A stretch of 64,000 nt of DNA from Aquimarina spongiae (GCF_900141785.1 NZ_FQYP01000006.1:310001-374000); one strand, 5' to 3'. Counted from the first letter of the stretch, positions 1 through 8,993 are shown. Program-made: numbers and translations. Notes: generated from the sequence alone by a model not told the origin.

Positions 1-331
1 CGTTTACTCCGTGTATGGCGTTGTCCAAAGCAGTGTGAATTGCAAATATGGCTATATCGTGTTTGATCGCTTTGGTCACTACACGATCAACATAAGTGTT
101 ACCATTGAACTTTTTAATTCCTTTAAAGACAATAGGGTGGAAGCTAACAATCAAATTACAGTTGTTCTCAATAGCTTCGTCAATTATAACTTCTAATGTG
201 TCAAGAGTCACTAAAATACCCGTAACCTTTGTATCTGGTGTTCCTACCAATAATCCAACATTATCAAAATCCTCTGCATAAGATGTTGGTGCCAAAGCTT
301 CTAAATGTTGAATGACCTCTTTAATTAACAT
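1..331 (-). CDS. Nif3-like dinuclear metal center protein, C-terminal part cut by window edge
   Basis: The first 110 codons read on the reverse strand from the ATG at 329-331; the rest lies beyond base 1. The N-terminus MLIKEVIQHLEALAP, followed by the DFDNVGLLVG motif, is typical of the Nif3/YbgI/YqfO family (once called GTP cyclohydrolase I type 2). SFHPIVF and IHTALDN carry histidine and aspartate residues that this family uses to bind two metals. The family is widespread and its physiological role is poorly defined. The gene is divergent from lpxK. Confidence 0.9.
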   Translation of the reverse strand, partial: MLIKEVIQHLEALAPTSYAEDFDNVGLLVGTPDTKVTGILVTLDTLEVIIDEAIENNCNLIVSFHPIVFKGIKKFNGNTYVDRVVTKAIKHDIAIFAIHTALDNAIHGVN

Positions 332-463
332 TATGAATTGTTTTTATTAAAAAATGGAATGTAAAAAAACTTTTAGCAATAATCAAAGTTTCATCTGTTT
401 ATAATATTGTTTTAGAAGTCATATGGAACTCTCCAAATAATCATCTAGATGTGTGTCAAAATT

Positions 464-495
464 TTTGTTATGGCTCGTTTCGTTTTATACTTTTG
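464..495 (+). promoter_or_regulatory. lpxK promoter, probably leaderless
   Basis: TTTG at 464-467, a 20-base spacer, then TACTTTTG at 488-495 fit the Bacteroidota sigma-ABfr consensus (TTTG, about 19 bases, TAnnTTTG) exactly. The ATG at 501 starts six bases after the -7 box, about where transcription should begin. Confidence 0.6.
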
Positions 496-500
496 TGCGT

Positions 501-1511
501 ATGAATGTGCTTCGAAAATTACTTTTGCCCATAGTTCCTATTTACTACTTGATTACATGGTTTAGAAATAAAATGTATGATCTTGGTATAAAAAAATCTA
601 CCAGCTATGAGTTCCCGGTTATTGTCGTGGGGAATCTAAGTGTTGGAGGGACAGGAAAAAGTCCGATGGTGGAGTATTTGATTCGATTGTTAAAAGATCA
701 TACTAGCATTGCGACTTTAAGTAGAGGATATAAGAGAAAAACAAAGGGATTTCAAATCGTGAAAACGTCTTCTGAAGCTATAGATGTTGGGGATGAGCCG
801 CTGCAATTTAAAACTAAGTTTGAAGATGTTTTGGTAGGAGTAGATGCTGATCGACGAAATGGAATCCTTCAATTGCGATCTCAAGACCCACAACCCGAAT
901 TGCTAATTCTTGATGATGCGTATCAACACCGAAAGGTGAAAGCTGGATTTTATATTTTGCTGACTCCTTACTATGATTTATATAGCAAAGACATAGTTTT
1001 GCCAACTGGAAACCTGAGAGAGCCACGTAGTGGTGCCCAACGAGCAAACATTATTGTGGTAACCAAATGCCCATCTTCAATAACAGCGCAGGAGAGGGAA
1101 AGGATAAAGGAGAAACTCAATGTTTTGCCCAATCAATCCTTATTTTTCACTTCTATAGCTTATGAAAATACACTAGTGGGTACGCAAGGAGTGCAATCGA
1201 TAGAAAAATTTCAACAATTACCTTTTACATTGGTAACAGGAATTGCTAACCCTGGGCCGTTAGTTAATTATTACCACGAATTGGGACTAAAGTTTGAGCA
1301 CTTAAATTTTCCAGATCATCATAATTTTACTGATAAGGATCTGGAAAAATTAAAAAGATGTGAGCGTATTATTACCACAGAGAAAGACTATGTACGTTTA
1401 TCCAAGCAGCTTGATGATACCACCGAGTTATGGTACCAGCCCATCTCAGTGAGTTTTATTGTAGCGCAAGAATTGTTTGATCAAAAGATATTGGAATGCA
1501 TAAAAAAATGA
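501..1511 (+). CDS. lpxK: Tetraacyldisaccharide 4'-kinase
   Basis: Phosphorylates the 4' position of the lipid A disaccharide precursor at the inner membrane, so the organism makes lipid A. From the ATG at 501 it is 336 residues, normal for the family. The N-terminus is hydrophobic (LLLPIVPIYYLITW) and is followed by the P-loop GNLSVGGTGKSP, diagnostic for LpxK. DDAYQHRKV is the conserved DD.xxH region. The frame is open back to a GTG at 453, but a good promoter lies inside that extension (464-495), so the ATG at 501 is preferred. Confidence 0.95.
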   Translation: MNVLRKLLLPIVPIYYLITWFRNKMYDLGIKKSTSYEFPVIVVGNLSVGGTGKSPMVEYLIRLLKDHTSIATLSRGYKRKTKGFQIVKTSSEAIDVGDEPLQFKTKFEDVLVGVDADRRNGILQLRSQDPQPELLILDDAYQHRKVKAGFYILLTPYYDLYSKDIVLPTGNLREPRSGAQRANIIVVTKCPSSITAQERERIKEKLNVLPNQSLFFTSIAYENTLVGTQGVQSIEKFQQLPFTLVTGIANPGPLVNYYHELGLKFEHLNFPDHHNFTDKDLEKLKRCERIITTEKDYVRLSKQLDDTTELWYQPISVSFIVAQELFDQKILECIKK

Positions 1512-1529
1512 GGTCAAAAAGACCTCATT
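1507..1529. terminator. Bidirectional hairpin terminator between lpxK and the hybrid kinase
   Basis: Nine-base perfect arms (AATGAGGTC, 1507-1515, and GACCTCATT, 1521-1529) enclose an AAAAA loop. The hairpin overlaps the lpxK stop codon. The reverse strand ends in a run of seven T; the forward side has a weaker TTTT. A second, weaker hairpin (AAGCTTA/TAAGCTT) lies at 1554-1573. Confidence 0.7.
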
Positions 1530-1604
1530 CTAATTTTATCTAGGCTAATTCAAAAGCTTATTTTACTAAGCTTAATTAGTACTTATCAATTCTTATGCCA
1601 TTTA

Positions 1605-3827
1605 TTATGTGGTGGTTTGCTTTTCTTTTAGTGCCTTATGTAATTTCGTGAAAAATTCCTCAGTTTTATAGGGTTTTGGAATGATATCATTGAACCCATT
1701 ATCATAAAATTCATCGAGATTATCATCTAGTGTTACTGCAGTTAGGGCGATAATCGGAATTTCGGTATTAAATTCTCTAATTTGCCTAGTGGCTTCTATA
1801 CCACTAATTCCAGGCATGTGGATATCCATGAGAATAAGATCATAAGTATTTTCTTTTACTTTGTGTACTGCAATATCTCCATTGTCGGCTACGTCGCAAA
1901 TGATCTTGTTCTTTTCAAGAATTTTTCTTGTAATCAGCTGATTGATCTTATTGTCTTCTACAATCAGAATGTTTTTATCGATCATTACTTTATAATCGAT
2001 TTTCTTAGCTTCTTCAGAGTAATTCGTGCTTTTGTCTTCCACGACCTCAAATTTTAAATCAAAAAGAAACTTAGAGCCTTTGCCGAGTTCACTTTCTAAT
2101 TTAATCTCGCTATCCATTAGATTAAGAAGATTCTTTACAATAGAAAGTCCTAATCCGGTACCTCCAAATTTTCTATTGATTTGAACCGAACCTTGGGTGA
2201 AGTTTTCGAATATGCTTTGTTGTTTCTTTTCAGAAATTCCCACACCATTATCCTCAATACTAAAGTTGAGGAAAACTTTGTTTTCAATCATGCTAATTAG
2301 CTTAACTCTTATCCAGATATCGCCGTTTTGCGTGAATTTTATAGAATTTCCGATTAAATTAATCAAGACCTGAGAAACCTTTAATGGGTCTCCTTTTAGT
2401 TTAGCAGGTACATTGTCATCGAATTCGTAGTGTAGTTTGTTATTTCTGTCTTTTGCAGATTTACCCAAAGCGATAAGTACATCGTTAATTCTTTTCTTGA
2501 GATTGAAAGAAGTATTTTCGATTTCTACTTTGTTGGCTTCTAATTTGTTTAGATCTAAAATGTTGTTGATAAGAGATAAAAGGTATTCTCCCGAGAACTT
2601 AAGGGAATTTAGATGTTCTTTTTGATTAGGTGTTGGGCTTTCTTCTAGTAGTAAATGGGTTAGTCCCGTTACCGCATACAAAGGTGTACGTAATTCGTGA
2701 GTAATGGTCGACAAGAACTGTACTTTTGCTTCACTTGCTCTTTCTGCATTTTCTTTTGCCAAGATGAGTTCTGTGTTTTTGTTTTGAAGCAGTTCGTTGG
2801 CTTTGGCTCGCAAATTATTGTTTTTATACAAAGAAAGTGTAAGTAAAGAGAGTATAGTAATGAGTGCGATACTCAAAATGGTAGTAAGTCTACCTAACTT
2901 TAAAGATTTTTGTTGTTGAATATTTTCTTCTGTCAACTCTTCGATCAATACATTGTTTTCGTTCAAATTCAATTTAGCTCCTGCTTCCTGAGCAATAATC
3001 TCTTTATTGATATTAAATAGAGAATCTTTTATTTTCTGATGGGTTTTTAAATGATCAAGAGAGGTAAGAAAGTTTTGTTGCTTTTCAAAAATCCTACTGT
3101 ATAACTTGTAGCACTCTGATCGAATTTCGGGATATTTTTTTTCTTTACCGATTTGAAGGGCAAGTTCATTGGTTTGTTGAGCCTCATCCGGCATATCCAG
3201 CATCAATTGAGCTTTTGCTTTATTTACATAAAGTTTAGCCTTAAAATAATGCATGTCAAACGAATCAATCATGGGGAGCCCACTATTGAAATGTTGGATG
3301 GCCAGTTCTGGTTTTTTTTGAGCCAATGCCAATATACCAAGGTTGGTTTTGATAGGACCTTGATACCCTGAAATATCATTTTCTTGCGTTAGCGTAAGAG
3401 CAGAGTTTAAAGCTTCTTCAGCAACTTCATACTTTTCAAGTTTTGTGGCAATTGCTCCATAAATCATATAGGAATGTGCCAACATCTCCTCATTCTCTTC
3501 CTCTTCCTGAATTTTTATAGCATCCAGGATCTGATCTTCAGCTTGATTTAAATCACCGAGTTCTCTGTACAACTTGGCCAAGACCATATTCGTTTTAGAG
3601 GTATAGATACGATCCTGATTTTGTAAAGCAATTTCTTTTGCTTGAATAATGTTGGAAAGGGCAAGTTCTAGTTGAGCTTGATCAATCGAATTTGAAGCTC
3701 TTACTAAATAACTTTCAATAGAATCCTTGACCTGATTGTTTTTTGCAATTTCTGGAATTTGAGCAGACGCATAAAAACAACAGATACATAAAAATTTGAA
3801 TATAAAAAATCTGATTTGGGTTGGCAT
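1605..3827 (-). CDS. Hybrid sensor histidine kinase with periplasmic TPR domain and C-terminal receiver
   Basis: An export signal (MPTQIRFFIFKFLCICCFYASAQ region) is followed by roughly 270 residues of TPR-like helical repeats, a coiled coil, one membrane helix near residues 315-335, a HisKA domain with the H-box ITHELRTPL (about 375), a HATPase with DNGVGIS and GGTGLGLSIVKNL, and a receiver with VEDNKINQLI and phospho-acceptor DLILMDIHMPG. The TPR part probably sits in the periplasm. The ATG at 3827 is preferred over the in-frame TTG at 3848 because AAAGGA lies just upstream and a clean signal peptide results. It has no output DNA-binding domain. It follows gap on the same strand. Confidence 0.88.
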   Translation of the reverse strand: MPTQIRFFIFKFLCICCFYASAQIPEIAKNNQVKDSIESYLVRASNSIDQAQLELALSNIIQAKEIALQNQDRIYTSKTNMVLAKLYRELGDLNQAEDQILDAIKIQEEEENEEMLAHSYMIYGAIATKLEKYEVAEEALNSALTLTQENDISGYQGPIKTNLGILALAQKKPELAIQHFNSGLPMIDSFDMHYFKAKLYVNKAKAQLMLDMPDEAQQTNELALQIGKEKKYPEIRSECYKLYSRIFEKQQNFLTSLDHLKTHQKIKDSLFNINKEIIAQEAGAKLNLNENNVLIEELTEENIQQQKSLKLGRLTTILSIALITILSLLTLSLYKNNNLRAKANELLQNKNTELILAKENAERASEAKVQFLSTITHELRTPLYAVTGLTHLLLEESPTPNQKEHLNSLKFSGEYLLSLINNILDLNKLEANKVEIENTSFNLKKRINDVLIALGKSAKDRNNKLHYEFDDNVPAKLKGDPLKVSQVLINLIGNSIKFTQNGDIWIRVKLISMIENKVFLNFSIEDNGVGISEKKQQSIFENFTQGSVQINRKFGGTGLGLSIVKNLLNLMDSEIKLESELGKGSKFLFDLKFEVVEDKSTNYSEEAKKIDYKVMIDKNILIVEDNKINQLITRKILEKNKIICDVADNGDIAVHKVKENTYDLILMDIHMPGISGIEATRQIREFNTEIPIIALTAVTLDDNLDEFYDNGFNDIIPKPYKTEEFFTKLHKALKEKQTTT

Positions 3828-3857
3828 TTTTCCTTTGAAATATGTCAACTAATATAG

Positions 3858-4862
3858 TTATTTCTTACAAATGTTAATAATTAAATCTATTATTCTATGA
3901 CTATAGCCTATCTCATTGTCATACCATCCGATAATTTTTACCATTTTTCCGATAACAGATGTCATCAAGGAATCAAAAACACAGGAGTGCGGATTTCCAA
4001 TAATATCGATAGAAACAATTGGATCTTCAGTATAGGCTAATATTCCGCTTAGATTGTTTTCTGCCGCTTGCTTAAAGGCATTATTTATCTCTTCTATAGT
4101 AGTCTCTTTTTTTACGTTAAAAGTAACATCGGTCAAAGATCCATCGGGTACAGGTACTCTTATTCCGCAACCTCCTATGACCGAACTTAGCTCAGGAAAA
4201 ATTTTGGTCAGTGCCTTGGCAGCTCCTGTAGTGGTGGGAACAATAGATTGCCCAGCAGCCCTTGCTCTTCTCAAGTCACGATGAGGTTGGTCATGTAAAC
4301 TTTGATCTGTGGTGTAACTATGCACCGTGGTAATATAAGCCTGTTCGATTCCGCAAAGATCATTAACCACCTTAATCATATGCGCTGCATTGTTTGTAGT
4401 ACATGAAGCGTTGGATATGATAGTTTCTGATCCATCCAAAATATCATCGTTTACTCCCAAAACCACAGTTTTAATCTGGTCGTCCTGAGGTGGTACAGAG
4501 AGGATTACTCTTTTGGCTCCAGCATTCAGGTGTTTTTCTAATAATGCTCTGGTCTTAAATTTTCCGGTAGCTTCTACAACAATATCCACTTCATAAGAAC
4601 TCCAATCACAATGTTCTGGATCCTTTTGGTTAAGAAGAGGAATCTTTTTTTCGTTAATAATGATATGGTCCTCATCGTAAGTTACCTCTAATGGTAAAAC
4701 GCCATGGATACTATCATACTTGAGTAAATGACTAAGAGTTCTTGCATCTGCAAGATCGTTTATGGCTACAACTTCAATTTCAGAATGATCGATAAGTAAT
4801 CTAAAAAGACTTCGTCCAATTCTTCCAAAACCGTTGATGGCAATTCTAATAGGGGTATTCAT
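3858..4862 (-). CDS. gap: Glyceraldehyde-3-phosphate dehydrogenase, type I
   Basis: Oxidises glyceraldehyde 3-phosphate to 1,3-bisphosphoglycerate in the cytoplasm. The 334 residues match the family length. INGFGRIGR at residues 9-17 is the NAD-binding loop, SNASCTTN carries the catalytic cysteine (about residue 154), and the C-terminal WYDNEIGYSHR is conserved. It starts 27 bases after lipA and ends about 30 bases before the preferred kinase start, so the three genes may share a transcript. Whether it is the glycolytic or a gluconeogenic paralog cannot be told from sequence alone. Confidence 0.95.
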   Translation of the reverse strand: MNTPIRIAINGFGRIGRSLFRLLIDHSEIEVVAINDLADARTLSHLLKYDSIHGVLPLEVTYDEDHIIINEKKIPLLNQKDPEHCDWSSYEVDIVVEATGKFKTRALLEKHLNAGAKRVILSVPPQDDQIKTVVLGVNDDILDGSETIISNASCTTNNAAHMIKVVNDLCGIEQAYITTVHSYTTDQSLHDQPHRDLRRARAAGQSIVPTTTGAAKALTKIFPELSSVIGGCGIRVPVPDGSLTDVTFNVKKETTIEEINNAFKQAAENNLSGILAYTEDPIVSIDIIGNPHSCVFDSLMTSVIGKMVKIIGWYDNEIGYSHRIIDLIINICKK

Positions 4863-4889
4863 TACTTCCTAACTGATGCTTTTTTTATT

Positions 4890-5762
4890 TTAGGTCAAAT
4901 GTTTTTGTGCTTTGTATGAAGATCTCACCAATGCCCCACTCTCAACATGTCTGAACCCCATTTCTAAACCTATTTTTTCGTATTTCTGAAATTGATCTGG
5001 TGTAATGAACTCTTTGACAGGTAGGTGTTTTTTACTGGGTTGAAGGTATTGGCCAATAGTCACGATATCCAAGTTCACTGCCCTAAGATCCTTAAGGGTT
5101 TGTATTACTTCTTCTTCGGTTTCGCCCAATCCAAGCATAATTCCACTTTTGGTACGATTAATACCATTGTCCTTAAGGTATTTTAAAACCTGAAGACTTT
5201 GTTCATACTTTGCCTGAATTCGCACTTCTCGGGTAAGTCGTTTTACCGTTTCCATGTTGTGTGAGACCACTTCTGGTTTTACTGCTATTATACGGTCAAT
5301 GTTTTTGGTTTTTCCTTGAAAATCTGGAATTAAGGTTTCTAGCGTAGTTTCTGGGTTCATTCGGCGTATAGCCTGAATGGTTTCTGCCCAGATGATGGAA
5401 CCTCCATCTGCCAAGTCGTCTCGATCCACTGAGGTAACTACAGCATGTTTGATGTTCATTATTTTGATAGAACGCGCGACTTTTTCGGGTTCTTCCCAAT
5501 CTACAGTTTCTGGTCTACCGGTTTTTACCCCGCAAAAACCACAGGAACGGGTACAGATATTACCTAGGATCATGAAGGTAGCTGTTCCCTCACTCCAGCA
5601 TTCTCCCATATTAGGACAACTACCAGAAGTACAGATAGTGTGTAAGTTGTATTTATCTACAAGTCCTCGTAGTTCGGTATATTTTTTCCCGGTTGGGAGT
5701 TTTACTCGTAACCACTTTGGTTTTGTCTTTGGAGGAGCTACGCTACTTACGTCATTGTTCAT
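4890..5762 (-). CDS. lipA: Lipoyl synthase
   Basis: Radical SAM enzyme that inserts two sulfurs into protein-bound octanoyl groups to make lipoate for 2-oxoacid dehydrogenases. All expected cluster ligands are present: C44, C49 and C55 for the auxiliary cluster (CTSGSCPNMGEC) and C70, C74 and C77 for the SAM cluster (CTRSCGFC). The C-terminal RSSY supplies the conserved serine. At 290 residues the length is normal. Confidence 0.96.
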   Translation of the reverse strand: MNNDVSSVAPPKTKPKWLRVKLPTGKKYTELRGLVDKYNLHTICTSGSCPNMGECWSEGTATFMILGNICTRSCGFCGVKTGRPETVDWEEPEKVARSIKIMNIKHAVVTSVDRDDLADGGSIIWAETIQAIRRMNPETTLETLIPDFQGKTKNIDRIIAVKPEVVSHNMETVKRLTREVRIQAKYEQSLQVLKYLKDNGINRTKSGIMLGLGETEEEVIQTLKDLRAVNLDIVTIGQYLQPSKKHLPVKEFITPDQFQKYEKIGLEMGFRHVESGALVRSSYKAQKHLT

Positions 5763-5779
5763 ACAAGCAATATTTTTAG

Positions 5780-5787
5780 CAAAAATA
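5780..5787 (-). promoter_or_regulatory. -7 element of the lipA promoter
   Basis: TATTTTTG on the reverse strand matches TAnnTTTG exactly, 18 bases before the lipA ATG. No clear TTG was seen at the -33 position. Confidence 0.45.
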
Positions 5788-5951
5788 CGAAGAAAGGTTT
5801 GATTAGTATGTAGTTCTTATAAAAGTTATGTTTTCTATAAGAGTCTATCCTATTTCTGGTTTTTATCCAAAGGTTTTAGTCCCATTTTTGATCAGGTTTT
5901 TTCCTGTTTAGATTCAGTTGTATGATCCTAATATACTGTTAGTCATGTTGT

Positions 5952-5959
5952 TACATTTG
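5952..5959 (+). promoter_or_regulatory. -7 element upstream of the 6032 lipoprotein
   Basis: TACATTTG matches TAnnTTTG exactly, about 72 bases before the ATG at 6032. No -33 TTG is visible at proper spacing. Confidence 0.35.
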
Positions 5960-6031
5960 TTTTAAATTTTTTAACAAAGGTGGTGTCCGAAAAACCTAAA
6001 TAGAGTAGGAGAACTCTTAAAACCATTAATT

Positions 6032-6679
6032 ATGAAAAAACTAACAGTAATGATCATGGGCGTAATGCTTTTGCTATCAGGAGCATGCGAGAAAGAAACA
6101 GATTACGAACCACAAAATTCGATTACCGATAGCCAAGTCGTAGTTGAAGAGGCTGTAGAAGGTAAATATGGCGGGCGATACTGCGTATATTTTATTGAAT
6201 ATGGTCGATGGGTTGCAAGTCCTTTCGGGTTTTATTGTAACAAAAACTTACCGGGAATTTGTAGTATCCAAAGATTTTGTTTCCCAGAGATTATTTTTGA
6301 TCCATGTTGGTTAATTCCATGTTGGATAGAAATTTTTGACCCTTGGGACATTTATGAAAAAATTGACCCAAGAGAATTTGAATCCATTCGTGATAAATTG
6401 GAGCTAGAAATTGATCCAAGAATTGGGTCTGCTCCATTTGCGCTCAATGAACAAATTGCAGGATTACAGTTTTATGAGCAAAATGAGCTTATGGAAATTC
6501 GAGACAAAGAATCTGGTGTTTTTTATCTAGAAAACGATCTTAAACTAGATGCAGAAACAAGCAGATCATTAGGGTTGTACGGGAATACCGTTAAGGCTGG
6601 GAAGTATCCGGTGTTGGTGAATCCTGAAAATGAAACCTTTAATGTAATTTTATCTGTTGAAAAAGGATTCGAAAGGTAG
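6032..6679 (+). CDS. Lipoprotein of unknown function, Cys/Trp-rich
   Basis: A 215-residue protein with an N-terminal signal and lipobox LSGAC, so the mature N-terminal Cys is residue 19. The middle part (about 47-110) is rich in Cys, Trp, Tyr and Pro, including FDPCWLIPCW. The second half is charged and hydrophilic. I recognise no family. It stands alone with its own -7 element and terminator. Confidence 0.75.
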   Translation: MKKLTVMIMGVMLLLSGACEKETDYEPQNSITDSQVVVEEAVEGKYGGRYCVYFIEYGRWVASPFGFYCNKNLPGICSIQRFCFPEIIFDPCWLIPCWIEIFDPWDIYEKIDPREFESIRDKLELEIDPRIGSAPFALNEQIAGLQFYEQNELMEIRDKESGVFYLENDLKLDAETSRSLGLYGNTVKAGKYPVLVNPENETFNVILSVEKGFER

Positions 6680-6699
6680 TTTTTATCAAACAAGACGAA

Positions 6700-6732
6700 A
6701 AGCCGGTGTAGAATTGCTATACCGGTTTTTTT
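6700..6732 (+). terminator. Terminator after the 6032 lipoprotein
   Basis: A 12-base stem (6700-6711 with 6716-6727, two G-U pairs) with an ATTG-type loop is followed by a T run. Confidence 0.7.
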
Positions 6733-6829
6733 ATTTATAATTCATAAAATTATTTTAACATGAGGTTAAAATTAAGTTAACATAAAATTTTTTTCGGATT
6801 TAAAAGTTATCAAAGCAAAACGAGGAAAA

Positions 6830-7063
6830 ATGATGCAAGAGGAATTAGTCAGTCCTAAAAAAAGACAAAACGATCGTAAGCGTGTAGAAAAATGGTTGTT
6901 AAATAACCACAGATATATCAATATTACTGCGATAGAAAAAGAGATTTCGGCACCAAAAGGCTTAGTGCAAAAATTTGTGAAATACGATAAAAAGATTAAC
7001 GACAAATGGATAGATCCACTATTCGTTGTCATTAAAAGGTTTACTACTTTTAATTTAAGGTAA
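6830..7063 (+). CDS. Small HTH-like protein
   Basis: Codes for 77 residues. The segment INITAIEKEISAPKGLVQKFV followed by KINDKW (split here by KYDKK) resembles the small single-HTH proteins common in Bacteroidota, where a Xre-like helix pair (EKxxGxPxxxLQK...IPxKW) is all there is. DNA binding is inferred. The reading frame is clean and starts at a double ATG. It is convergent with the sigma factor gene, with 26 bases between stops. A reverse-strand frame over the same bases has poor composition and is rejected. Confidence 0.55.
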   Translation: MMQEELVSPKKRQNDRKRVEKWLLNNHRYINITAIEKEISAPKGLVQKFVKYDKKINDKWIDPLFVVIKRFTTFNLR

Positions 7064-7089
7064 TTAGCATAACACCTTTATACCAAAAA

Positions 7090-7662
7090 TTAAGTGTTGG
7101 GATTAGTAATAATCTCGGATAATAATTTTTTGGCTCTCAATAATTTTACTTTTACATTATTAATAGGCTCATCTAGAGACTCGGCGATTTCTTTATAACT
7201 TAATTCCTGAAAATACCTGAGATTAATTACCTGCTGGTAATTTGGTTTTAGTTGTTTTATGTATAGTAACAACTGTGCCAGGTTTTGTTCGGTAATTAAT
7301 TTATCCTCTGGTGTAGGGGTGTCATCGATTATTTTATATACTCTATCATCTACCTGAGTTGTGGTTTGGGATTGTATAGAAGCATTCTTCTTTCTCAATA
7401 AATCAATATGAATATTTTTAGAGATCTGTATCAACCAGGTTTTAAAGGTGTATTCTTCTTTAAAAGTGCCTATTTTATCAAAAGCTCTTGAAAAACTCTG
7501 AATGGTAATGTCTTCTGCATCATATTCGTTTTGAGTTCTTTTCAGTTGAAAATTATATACGTCATTCCAAAAAGTATCTAGCAAATAATTAAATGACATT
7601 TGCTTACCTTCTTTAGCATTTTCGATATGCTCTTGTAATGAAATAGAGTCTTCTTTTTTCAA
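7090..7662 (-). CDS. RNA polymerase sigma factor, ECF-type
   Basis: 190 residues with sigma region 2 (DAEDITIQSFSRAFDKIGTF, then TWLIQISKN) and region 4 (LRYFQELSYKEIAESLDEP, followed by VKVKLLRAKKLL). It recruits RNA polymerase to a special promoter set. The frame has no upstream ATG before a stop, so a TTG at 7662 is the likely start; the first ATG would remove 22 residues ahead of region 2. No anti-sigma factor gene is adjacent, unlike many ECF loci. Confidence 0.88.
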   Translation of the reverse strand: MKKEDSISLQEHIENAKEGKQMSFNYLLDTFWNDVYNFQLKRTQNEYDAEDITIQSFSRAFDKIGTFKEEYTFKTWLIQISKNIHIDLLRKKNASIQSQTTTQVDDRVYKIIDDTPTPEDKLITEQNLAQLLLYIKQLKPNYQQVINLRYFQELSYKEIAESLDEPINNVKVKLLRAKKLLSEIITNPNT

Positions 7663-7707
7663 CGATTTATCTTTGAATAGAATAGTTGCTGCCTAAGCCT
7701 AACTTAT

Positions 7708-7914
7708 TTATTTGGCATGCTCAGTTTCGTTACAACTAGAGTATTGATCCGGAGTTTTACCACAAAGCGAACAAGATTCTCCTTCTTTATTAAGAAAAGG
7801 GCTTTGACTAGCACAGGTTCCAGCAAATTTACCATCCTTTTTTGCCCATAATTTTATGGCAATCCCTGCAAAAGCCAAAAGAAGTAAACCTACGGTAAGT
7901 AATAGAAGTTTCAT
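7708..7914 (-). CDS. NqrM-like small membrane protein (DUF539-like)
   Basis: 68 residues: one N-terminal membrane helix (about 3-22), then a short tail with GTCASQ and CSLCG. The order helix, GxC, then CxxCG resembles NqrM (DUF539), a small protein needed to insert iron into the Na+-translocating NADH:quinone reductase. The match is by eye and the protein may instead be a generic flavobacterial membrane peptide. No nqr gene is in the window. A -7 box lies upstream. Confidence 0.65.
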   Translation of the reverse strand: MKLLLLTVGLLLLAFAGIAIKLWAKKDGKFAGTCASQSPFLNKEGESCSLCGKTPDQYSSCNETEHAK

Positions 7915-7943
7915 AACAATTAAAAATGTACTTAAATAGGAGG

Positions 7944-7951
7944 CAAAGATA
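7944..7951 (-). promoter_or_regulatory. -7 element of the NqrM-like gene
   Basis: TATCTTTG on the reverse strand is a perfect TAnnTTTG, about 30 bases before the ATG at 7914. It lies in the 65-base gap after murB. Confidence 0.45.
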
Positions 7952-7979
7952 CAAAGAAAGTGTGGTAATACAGAAAATG

Positions 7980-8993
7980 TTAAATGATATTAACTTCGGT
8001 CTCCAGGTTAATGTTAAACTTCTCTGTAATTTCCTTTTGTATCTCACGAGAAACATTTAGAATTTCTTGTCCTGTAGCATTGCCATAATTCACCAAAACC
8101 AAAGCTTGTTTATTGTGTACTCCCGCATCACCCCATCTTTTACCTTTAAAACCAGCTTGTTCAATTAACCATCCTGCAGGTATCTTTATATGGTCCTCAT
8201 CTATGGTATATGATGGAATTTCCGGAAACCTATCCAATAAGTTGAGGTATTGACTTTTGGAGACTACAGGGTTTTTGAAGAAACTACCACTATTACCGAT
8301 CTCTGATGGGTCTGGGAGTTTACTTTTTCGTATCTGGATAACGGCATCAGCAACATCTTTGATGGTCGGGTCCTGAATGTTTTGAGCAGAAAGTGCAGCT
8401 TCTATTGCTCCATAGCTAGTGTTTAAGACATGATTCTTTTTACGTAGTCTGAAAGAGACCTTTGAAATAACGTACTTGCCTTTGACCACATTTTTAAAAA
8501 TAGAGTCTCGGTATCCAAATTTACAATCTTCATTAGAGAACGTATATTTCTCTCCAGTTGCTATTTCAAATGCCTCGCAGTTGATCATAGTGTCTTTTAA
8601 TTCAACACCATAAGCTCCTATGTTTTGAATGGGAGCACTGCCTACGTTGCCAGGGATAAGCGATAGGTTTTCCAATCCACTGTATCCTTGTTGTATACAA
8701 TATTGAACAAACTCATGCCAGTTTTCACCTGCATTAGCGGTTACGCATACATATTCATCCGATAATTCTTCAGTTTCAATTCCTTTCAGAGTAAGATGTA
8801 AAATAGTAGCTTCGATATCTTTGGTAAGTAGCATATTGCTACCCCCGCTAAGTATAAAAAGCGTTTTGTCTTTATAAACTTGAAGTGCTTCTTTAAGAAT
8901 GGATTCAGAACTGATTTCAATATATTCACGGGCAAACACCTCAATGCCAAAAGTGTTGTATTTTTTTAAGGATTTGCGCTGCTCAATTTTCAT
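7980..8993 (-). CDS. murB: UDP-N-acetylenolpyruvoylglucosamine reductase
   Basis: FAD enzyme that reduces the enolpyruvyl group to give UDP-MurNAc in peptidoglycan synthesis. The 337-residue length fits the type I (E. coli-like) enzyme. The FAD-binding region shows LSGGSNML and LSLIPGNVGSAPIQNIGAYG, and GNSGSFFKNP carries the serine proton donor. Its ATG overlaps the aminotransferase stop by one base (TAATG), so the two are cotranscribed. Confidence 0.95.
   Translation of the reverse strand: MKIEQRKSLKKYNTFGIEVFAREYIEISSESILKEALQVYKDKTLFILSGGSNMLLTKDIEATILHLTLKGIETEELSDEYVCVTANAGENWHEFVQYCIQQGYSGLENLSLIPGNVGSAPIQNIGAYGVELKDTMINCEAFEIATGEKYTFSNEDCKFGYRDSIFKNVVKGKYVISKVSFRLRKKNHVLNTSYGAIEAALSAQNIQDPTIKDVADAVIQIRKSKLPDPSEIGNSGSFFKNPVVSKSQYLNLLDRFPEIPSYTIDEDHIKIPAGWLIEQAGFKGKRWGDAGVHNKQALVLVNYGNATGQEILNVSREIQKEITEKFNINLETEVNII

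Noticed and set aside
5377..5802. 141-codon frame on the forward strand
   Set aside because: Antisense to lipA.
6772..7032. 86-codon reverse frame over the small HTH gene
   Set aside because: The forward frame has HTH-like spacing and normal flavobacterial codon use; the reverse one does not.
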